Assembly: GCA_959600065.1 (NCBI GenBank)
Contig: CAUGKZ010000020.1
Location: 1-11,619 of the forward strand
DNA: 11,619 nucleotides
Direction: 5' to 3'
DNA from: an uncultured Kroppenstedtia sp.
GTDB lineage: Bacteria; Bacillota; Bacilli; Thermoactinomycetales; DSM-45169
Position 1 is the first letter of the stretch. Every line of letters starts with the position of its first letter. The notes under the pieces were generated by a model that was not told where the DNA came from, searched no databases, and worked only from the letters and a program-made list of their open reading frames with translations. This document shows positions 7,336 through 11,619 of the stretch, piece by piece. The translations under genes were made by a program, and so were the position numbers.

Positions 7336-7549
7336 ATGCCGGCCCAGGATCAGCGTCGGCGTCATCAAAAACAACATCCTCAGTCAAGGAGCGACCCTCA
7401 CCCTAGGAGTGAATGTAGTCCAAAACCACAATTCTACTAAACAGAATATCGGGAATTATGTGATTGGAGCTGGACGTCTATCCATGCCAACAGGTCAAGT
7501 GACCAATCTGGATAATGATCTGCAGGATAACCAGAGCATCGAATTATGA
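7336..7549 (+). pseudogene. Frameshifted tandem copy of the GerPA/PF-like gene
   Basis: The start ATG CCG GCC at 7336 gives the family's MPA beginning, but the frame is then wrong. One extra base at the CCC run (7343-7345) is enough to explain it. Dropping one C joins MPA to RISVGVIKNNILSQG and on to NVVQNHNSTKQNIG, then LDNDLQDNQ and TGA at 7547-7549, a protein of about 70 residues. This aligns end to end with the upstream 7094 protein. As given, the downstream frame has no good start codon and directly follows the 7094 TAG in the same frame. Either the gene is truly broken or the sequence has a one-base error at the C-run. Confidence 0.7.
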
Positions 7550-7561
7550 TCTGCCTTTTAG

Positions 7562-7590
7562 CACCTCTGCTCTCCCCCTTGCATAAAATA
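7562..7590 (+). promoter_or_regulatory. Sigma-K-like promoter candidate for the asparagine synthetase gene
   Basis: CACC at 7562-7565, a 16-nt spacer and CATAAAATA at 7582-7590 match the sigma-K consensus mACm-N16-CATAnnnTA at every specified base. It lies 70 nt before the asnO start codon. Late mother-cell expression in sporulation is therefore likely. The CATAAAAT part could also suit sigma-E, but no sigma-E -35 is evident. Confidence 0.55.
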
Positions 7591-7660
7591 AAATAGGCGT
7601 TCGACTCTCTGTCGATGAATGGAGGGTCGAACCCACATCTCCGTCTGGGGGGAATTCATC

Positions 7661-9505
7661 ATGTGCGGGATTACCGGCTGGATCGATTGGAATCGGGACC
7701 TGAGCCGGGAACGACCAACCTTGGAAGGAATGAATCAGCAACTGGGTTGCCGAGGACCGGACGGGGAAGGGGTTTGGCTGTCTCCGCAAGCAGGCTTGTG
7801 TCACCGGCAGTTGCTCGGAACCCACCCCAAGGGCGTCTCCCAACCGATCGTACGTCGATTCGGAAACCGAAATCTGGTTATCACTTTTCACGGAAGACTG
7901 TTTAACACAGGGGATTTGTCTCGAGAATTGAAATCTCTAGGATACCCTTTGCATAGTCCATTGGAAGCTGAGCGGGTCTTGGCCGCTTATGCAGAATGGG
8001 GAGAGGCTGCCCCTAAACACCTGGACGGAAATTTTGCTTTCGCAATATGGGATGAAGGGGAGCAAAGCCTGTTCATGGCCCGGGACCGATTCGGAATCAA
8101 GCCCCTCTATTATACGGAAAAAGCAGGGGGATTCTTGTTTGCTTCCAAGTTGAAAGCATTGTTGGCCCATCCTGAAGTGACACCGGAAGTGGATGGGGAA
8201 GGTTTGGCCGAAGTGCTGGTGATGGGACCCTCCCGAACCCCTGGACATGGGGTGTTCAAGGGAGTTCGGGAACTCTTGCCTGGTTATGTACTTCGAGTGG
8301 ACCAAAGTGGAGTCCGTCAGCATCCCTATTGGAGACTGGAAAGTCAAATCCATGTTGATGATACCCAGACCACGATTCAACGTGTTCGGGAGCTGCTTAC
8401 GGATGCAGTTCGCCGTCAGATGGAATCCGACGTGCCTGTGGGAGCGATGTTATCAGGAGGGCTGGATTCCAGTGCCATCTCCGCCTATGCCGCAGAGGTC
8501 CTCCGTCAAGAGAAGAGCGGGCCACTACAAACTTTTTCGTTGGATTACGTAGGAAATGACCAGTATTTTCGACCCAATGAATTTCAGCCTCATGCCGACG
8601 CTCCCTGGGTGAGTCGGATGGTGGACCAGATCGGCTCCCGACACCACGAAATTTTAATCGAAACCCCGGAGCTGGTGACGGCGCTGGCAGATGCTCTCCA
8701 AGCCCGTGATCTGCCAGGAATGGCTGATGTGGATTCCTCCCTGCTTCTGTTTTGCAGGGAAATCAGAAAAGAGGCCACCGTGGTCCTATCTGGAGAATGC
8801 GCTGACGAGGTGTTCGGTGGATATCCTTGGTTCCACCGGCGGGAGCTGCTCGATGCCGACACCTTTCCCTGGGCCCGACTGACTGCAGAGAGGGTCCCGT
8901 TCCTCTCCCCAGAAGTGATTCAAAAGATTCGACCTTTGGAGTATATGGCGGATCGCTACCAGGAAGCCTTGGCCGAAGTTTCTCGGCTACCGGGGGAGTC
9001 TCTGGAAGAAGCGCGAATCCGGGAGATTTTCCATCTCAACCTGACCCGATGGATGCCCACGCTAGTGGATCGGTTGGACCGGATGAGTCGAGCTGCGGGA
9101 TTGGAAGTGCGGGTTCCCTTTTGTGACCATCACCTGGTGGAATACGTATGGAACGTTCCCTGGTCGATGAAACGGAGTGAAGGAAGGGAAAAAGGGCTGT
9201 TGCGAAAGGCGATGGCAGGTCTGCTACCGGAGGATGTGTTGTGGCGAAAAAAGAGCCCCTTTCCCAAAACCCACCATCCAGTCTACTTGAAACAAGTGGT
9301 GGACCAAGCGCTGGGGATCTTGAATGAGGGAACCTCACCGGTACTGGATCTCCTCGATCTCGACGCTTGGCGCCGATTTGCCGATCAGGATTTGAAGGGG
9401 ATCCACTTCCCCTGGTTTGGCCAATTGATGAACGTTCCCCAGTGGTTCGCCTATCTGATTCAATTGGATCAATGGCTGAGAGAGTACCGCGTGATTATCA
9501 AGTAA
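7661..9505 (+). CDS. asnO: Asparagine synthetase, AsnO type, with divergent glutaminase site
   Basis: The 614-residue protein should make asparagine from aspartate, ATP and an amide donor. The length equals that I recall for sporulation-linked AsnO of Bacillus subtilis. The N-terminal class II glutaminase domain (to about residue 210) starts MCGI with the nucleophile Cys2. The synthetase domain has the PP-loop SGGLDSS at 265-271, LSGECADEVFGGYPWFHR and LEVRVPFCDHHLVEY, all intact. In the glutaminase half, HRRL is HRQL (Gln50 for the substrate Arg) and YNGELYN is FHGRLFN (His77 and Arg79 for Asn and Glu), so glutamine use is doubtful and free ammonia may serve. The ATG at 7661 has GGGGGG 8 nt upstream; the frame is open from 7619 but an added N-terminus would block the catalytic Cys. 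Confidence 0.9.
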   Translation: MCGITGWIDWNRDLSRERPTLEGMNQQLGCRGPDGEGVWLSPQAGLCHRQLLGTHPKGVSQPIVRRFGNRNLVITFHGRLFNTGDLSRELKSLGYPLHSPLEAERVLAAYAEWGEAAPKHLDGNFAFAIWDEGEQSLFMARDRFGIKPLYYTEKAGGFLFASKLKALLAHPEVTPEVDGEGLAEVLVMGPSRTPGHGVFKGVRELLPGYVLRVDQSGVRQHPYWRLESQIHVDDTQTTIQRVRELLTDAVRRQMESDVPVGAMLSGGLDSSAISAYAAEVLRQEKSGPLQTFSLDYVGNDQYFRPNEFQPHADAPWVSRMVDQIGSRHHEILIETPELVTALADALQARDLPGMADVDSSLLLFCREIRKEATVVLSGECADEVFGGYPWFHRRELLDADTFPWARLTAERVPFLSPEVIQKIRPLEYMADRYQEALAEVSRLPGESLEEARIREIFHLNLTRWMPTLVDRLDRMSRAAGLEVRVPFCDHHLVEYVWNVPWSMKRSEGREKGLLRKAMAGLLPEDVLWRKKSPFPKTHHPVYLKQVVDQALGILNEGTSPVLDLLDLDAWRRFADQDLKGIHFPWFGQLMNVPQWFAYLIQLDQWLREYRVIIK

Positions 9506-9517
9506 CCCGCGGGGATC

Positions 9518-9550
9518 ACCGCCGCCCCTTTCCAGTGGCGGTATTTTTTT
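9518..9550 (+). terminator. Terminator after the asparagine synthetase gene
   Basis: ACCGCCGC at 9518-9525 pairs with GTGGCGGT at 9535-9542 (one G-T pair), and ATTTTTTT follows. It lies 12 nt after the stop codon. Confidence 0.88.
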
Positions 9551-9594
9551 ATGGCGAAAAGTAACGGAGTTTTTGTCGAATGGGTGTTAAACTA

Positions 9595-9613
9595 CGAACA
9601 TATGTTCTATAAT
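9595..9613 (+). promoter_or_regulatory. LexA (SOS) box abutting the -10 of the 42-residue peptide promoter
   Basis: CGAACATATGTTCT at 9595-9608 contains the perfect 12-bp palindrome GAACATATGTTC. It matches the Bacillus LexA/DinR consensus CGAACRNRYGTTYC at 13 of 14 positions. The palindrome is followed at once by TATAAT (9608-9613), so bound LexA would cover the promoter. The -35 is weak (GTTAAA at 9586-9591, 16-nt spacer). The transcript would start near 9620. Induction by DNA damage is the natural prediction. Confidence 0.8.
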
Positions 9614-9659
9614 TGAGACAAGGACGGAACCCGACCCACCTTTAAAAGGGGGAGATTGG

Positions 9660-9788
9660 ATGGAAAAGTGGGTTCAATTGTTAGTAGCAGTCGTATCATT
9701 AGTCAGAGTTCTGCTAGAGTTACCGGAAACTCTATTCAAATGGAAAAAACAGCAACGCAGAAGAAGGCACGGCTCAGGCAGGCGTTGA
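9660..9788 (+). CDS. 42-residue SOS-controlled amphipathic peptide, possible TisB-like toxin
   Basis: The family is not recognised. Residues 1-28 begin MEKWVQLLVAVVSLVRVLLE and form a hydrophobic or amphipathic helix with Arg16 and Glu20 inside. A P at 22 and aromatic FKW follow. Residues 29-42 are strongly basic (KKQQRRRRHGSGRR). The ATG at 9660 has GGGGGAG at 9648-9654, 5 nt away. A competing frame from a TTG at 9656 to 9844 has almost no spacing to this ribosome binding site and a polar, unremarkable product. CCTT (9639-9642) and AAGG (9646-9649) may partly hide the ribosome binding site. The LexA box at the promoter points to a role in the DNA damage response, like TisB in Escherichia coli (toxin) or YneA in Bacillus (division inhibitor), although no sequence similarity to either is claimed. 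Confidence 0.7.
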   Translation: MEKWVQLLVAVVSLVRVLLELPETLFKWKKQQRRRRHGSGRR

Positions 9789-9834
9789 AGCTTCGGGAGG
9801 ACAGTCCTCCAATGGTAGAAGGACTGAGTGGGAG

Positions 9835-9864
9835 TTGCATCTGATGACTTCCTTCTGGTATGAT
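9835..9864 (+). promoter_or_regulatory. Promoter of tRNA-Arg
   Basis: TTGCAT at 9835-9840 and TATGAT at 9859-9864 are spaced 18 nt, and TGG before the -10 makes it an extended -10 promoter. The start should be near 9871, just before the tRNA. A GGAGGAC/GTCCTCC hairpin at 9796-9810 lies upstream without a T-tail. Confidence 0.65.
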
Positions 9865-9879
9865 ATAGGTTGAAATCAT

Positions 9880-9955
9880 ACGCCCGTAGCTCAGTGGATA
9901 GAGCAGTGGTTTCCTAAACCACGTGTCGGAGGTTCGATTCCTCTCGGGCGTGCCA
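9880..9955 (+). tRNA. tRNA-Arg (anticodon CCT)
   Basis: A 76-nt tRNA with encoded CCA. The acceptor arm ACGCCCG/CGGGCGT is fully paired, the D-arm begins TAGCTCAGTGG, and the anticodon stem GTGGT/ACCAC encloses TTCCTAA with anticodon CCT at 9913-9915, which reads AGG. The T-arm is GGAGGTTCGATTCCTCT and the discriminator is G. Confidence 0.97.
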
Positions 9956-9966
9956 GAACAGTCAGA

Positions 9967-9992
9967 GCCTCCCTGACCAAGGGAGGCGTTTT
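9967..9992 (+). terminator. Terminator after tRNA-Arg
   Basis: GCCTCCCT at 9967-9974 pairs with AGGGAGGC at 9980-9987 around GACCA, followed by GTTTTC. It can end both the tRNA transcript and any read-through from the SOS promoter. Confidence 0.85.
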
Positions 9993-10026
9993 CTGTATTT
10001 GGAAAAAACGGGGGAGGTTGGGACGC

Positions 10027-10620
10027 GTGCGCCCGGAAACCATTGAACAGATCTTTCAGTCGGCAGTCGAAGTTTTTGCACACAGCGGCTTTGAAAGGGC
10101 CAAGATGGATGAGATCGCACGTCAGGCCGGGGTGGCAAAAGGGACGATCTATTATCATTTCAAGGGCAAGGAAGAACTGTTCGTCGCCTTAATGAATGAC
10201 GGCATGGAACGGCTGATGGATCGGTTGCGGCGGCGCATCGAAGCGACAGAGGATCCGATTTACCAACTGGAGGGTCTGTTGGAAGCTCTGGTGGAATATC
10301 TTTACCATCATGGGACTTTTGCCAAATTATTGATCAGTGAAGCCTGGGGTTCCATTGAACGGCAGCATGAATTTCGCACCCGCCTTCGTGAATTGGTGGA
10401 ACTGATCGAAGATGTGCTGGAGGAGGGGGTCTCCAGTGGACACTTTCTTCCATTAAAAGGGCACGATACCGCTGTTGCTATTTTCGGAGCGGCGAGTGTG
10501 GCTGTATTGCAGGATCTCTTTCGCGACCTCGATGAGAAATCAGCCCCGGAAGAACGGATAGCCGAAATGGCGGATCATCTAAATCAATTGATATATAAAG
10601 GCGTAGGGGTTTCCCGATAA
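10027..10620 (+). CDS. TetR/AcrR-family transcriptional regulator
   Basis: This 197-residue protein has a TetR-type N-terminal DNA-binding domain at about residues 4-52. The helix-turn-helix reads MDEIARQAGVAKGTIYYHF, followed by KGKEELF. The C-terminal ligand-binding domain (about 55-190) is helical and not specific to the eye. I chose the GTG at 10027 because GGGGGAGG at 10010-10017 lies 9 nt upstream; a TTG at 10018 touches the ribosome binding site and is unlikely. The gene sits directly before a YhgE-type membrane protein, the same order as yhgD-yhgE in Bacillus subtilis, so it probably represses that gene through the palindrome at 10671. No terminator separates the two genes. Confidence 0.93.
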   Translation: MRPETIEQIFQSAVEVFAHSGFERAKMDEIARQAGVAKGTIYYHFKGKEELFVALMNDGMERLMDRLRRRIEATEDPIYQLEGLLEALVEYLYHHGTFAKLLISEAWGSIERQHEFRTRLRELVELIEDVLEEGVSSGHFLPLKGHDTAVAIFGAASVAVLQDLFRDLDEKSAPEERIAEMADHLNQLIYKGVGVSR

Positions 10621-10632
10621 GGAAAATAACCC

Positions 10633-10661
10633 TTTTCAAAAAAGAGAGTTCGTTATATAAT
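10633..10661 (+). promoter_or_regulatory. Promoter of the YhgE/Pip-like gene
   Basis: TTTTCA at 10633-10638 (four of six) and a perfect TATAAT at 10656-10661 are spaced by 17 nt. Transcription should start near 10668, so the palindrome at 10671-10684 would lie at the very start of the transcript. Confidence 0.65.
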
Positions 10662-10670
10662 CCTTTTTGT

Positions 10671-10684
10671 ACTGACCAGTCAGT
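10671..10684. promoter_or_regulatory. Palindromic operator candidate for the TetR regulator
   Basis: ACTGAC-CA-GTCAGT is a perfect 6-bp inverted repeat with a 2-nt centre, of the size and type bound by TetR/AcrR regulators. It begins 9 nt after the -10 box, where a bound repressor would block transcription. Confidence 0.65.
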
Positions 10685-10726
10685 TCGGTCTCAATCGGGT
10701 CGAAGAAGAAGGAGGCGTTTTTCTCC

Positions 10727-11619
10727 ATGGGGTGGTTGCGAAAAAAAAGAGAGACCACACTTGCATTAAATGAAATGGTTTGGAAAGAGCGCAAGCTGAT
10801 TGTAGTGATCCTGGGTATCCTTTGTATTCCTCTTTTATATAGCGGCATTTATTTGACGGCCTTTTTTGATCCCTATGATCAGATGGAAAACCTGTCTGTG
10901 GCGGTTGTTAATGAAGACCGGGGAGCGCAAAAGGACGAGGAAACCGTCAATGTGGGAAAAGAACTGGTTGACCATCTTCAGGAAGACGATCAATTCGGAT
11001 GGAAATTTGTGAACCGGGCGGAGATGGAGCACGGTCTGGAGAAAGGAGAGTACCACCTAGCGGTGGTGATTCCGAAGGACTTTTCCCGCCAAGCCATCAG
11101 TTTACAAGATCCAAAGCCTCTTAAGGGGCAGCTGGAATATCGAGTGAACGAAGGAGCCAACTATCTCTCTTCCCAAGTTGGTCAACGAATGATCCAGGGA
11201 TTGCAGGATCAGTTAAGAGAAAAGTTGACTCACAGCTATGCAGAAGCTCTTTTTGACGAAGTGGAGACATCCACCGATTCCCTGGATAAAGCGTCGAAAG
11301 GTGCCTCGGAACTGGCAGAGGCGACTGGAAAAGCGAAGAATGCAACAGGTCAGTTGGAAGAAGGGGCGGTTCAATTGGCCTCAGGCGTACACGGGTTAGA
11401 TCAGGCTGTCAGCCGGTTGAGTGCTGGGGTCGGCGAATTGGTGAAGGGTCTGAACACAGCAGGATCCGGCACGAGTCAGCTGCAGTCCGGAGCCGGTAAG
11501 TTGGACAGCGGCCTCGGCGAATTGGAATCGGGGATTGAAAAAGGAATGAAGGACCTGCCCCGTCTGCAGGAAGGGGCCTCCCAGGTCCGAGATGGAATCG
11601 GCAAGTTCAAAGATATTAT
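10727..11619 (+). CDS. yhgE: YhgE/Pip-type membrane protein, N-terminal part
   Basis: The frame is open from the ATG at 10727 to the window end (297 codons plus 2 bases), so the C-terminal part is missing. AAGGAGG at 10709-10715 is a strong ribosome binding site 11 nt away. The protein starts with a short basic end and a transmembrane helix at about residues 24-47. An extracellular domain follows with the family pattern SVAVVNEDRGA and AVVIPKDFS. From about residue 185 come repeated L-x-x-G-x-x-x-L units (QLASGVHGLDQAVSRL, QLQSGAGKLDSGLGEL) typical of YhgE and phage-infection protein Pip. Family members have further helices at the C-terminus resembling ABC-2 permeases. The natural substrate is uncertain; Pip serves as a phage receptor in Lactococcus, and others are linked to export or secretion. 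Confidence 0.9.
   Translation, partial: MGWLRKKRETTLALNEMVWKERKLIVVILGILCIPLLYSGIYLTAFFDPYDQMENLSVAVVNEDRGAQKDEETVNVGKELVDHLQEDDQFGWKFVNRAEMEHGLEKGEYHLAVVIPKDFSRQAISLQDPKPLKGQLEYRVNEGANYLSSQVGQRMIQGLQDQLREKLTHSYAEALFDEVETSTDSLDKASKGASELAEATGKAKNATGQLEEGAVQLASGVHGLDQAVSRLSAGVGELVKGLNTAGSGTSQLQSGAGKLDSGLGELESGIEKGMKDLPRLQEGASQVRDGIGKFKDI

Noticed and set aside
7619..7660. Upstream extension of the asparagine synthetase gene
   Set aside because: The catalytic Cys must be the second residue and become N-terminal; the ATG at 7661 has its own ribosome binding site.
9656..9844. Alternative 62-codon frame over the SOS peptide gene
   Set aside because: It needs a TTG start 1 nt after the ribosome binding site and gives a polar product without features; the ATG at 9660 is better placed.

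Overview
The window reads as a chromosomal segment of a spore-forming Gram-positive bacterium of the Bacillales, most like Thermoactinomycetaceae or a close relative. This rests on the guaB-dacA-pdxS-serS-tRNA-Ser order known from Bacillus, small GerP-type spore germination proteins, a serine T-box, a LexA box of the Bacillus type, and strong purine-rich ribosome binding sites. The genus is an inference; I could not search a database.

Positions 1-5830 are housekeeping. They hold guaB (GMP synthesis) with its own promoter and terminator, dacA (cell-wall D,D-carboxypeptidase), pdxS (vitamin B6 synthase subunit), a serine-type T-box leader, serS, and a tRNA-Ser(UGA) with a near-consensus promoter. 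The partner gene pdxT, which normally lies between pdxS and serS in Bacillus, is missing from this place.

Positions 5830-7660 are accessory and sporulation-related. First comes a 30-residue hydrophobic peptide gene whose ribosome binding site and start codon lie inside a predicted 5' hairpin and whose stop codon lies inside a second long hairpin. A possible antisense promoter and a minus-strand terminator flank it, a layout like a type I toxin-antitoxin locus. Next is a cluster of small GerP-like spore proteins: one on the minus strand and three on the plus strand, transcribed divergently from motifs matching the sigma-K consensus. The last gene of the cluster is frameshifted.

Positions 7660-9550 encode an AsnO-type asparagine synthetase, also preceded by a sigma-K-like promoter. 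Its synthetase half looks intact, but several glutamine-site residues of its glutaminase half are replaced.

Positions 9550-10000 hold a LexA (SOS) box abutting a TATAAT, then a 42-residue peptide with a hydrophobic N-terminal half and a very basic tail, then tRNA-Arg(CCU) and a terminator. The SOS-controlled peptide recalls TisB-like systems and is the most interesting item here.

Positions 10000-11619 hold a TetR regulator and the start of a YhgE/Pip-type membrane protein, with a palindromic operator candidate just after the promoter between them. The second gene runs off the window.
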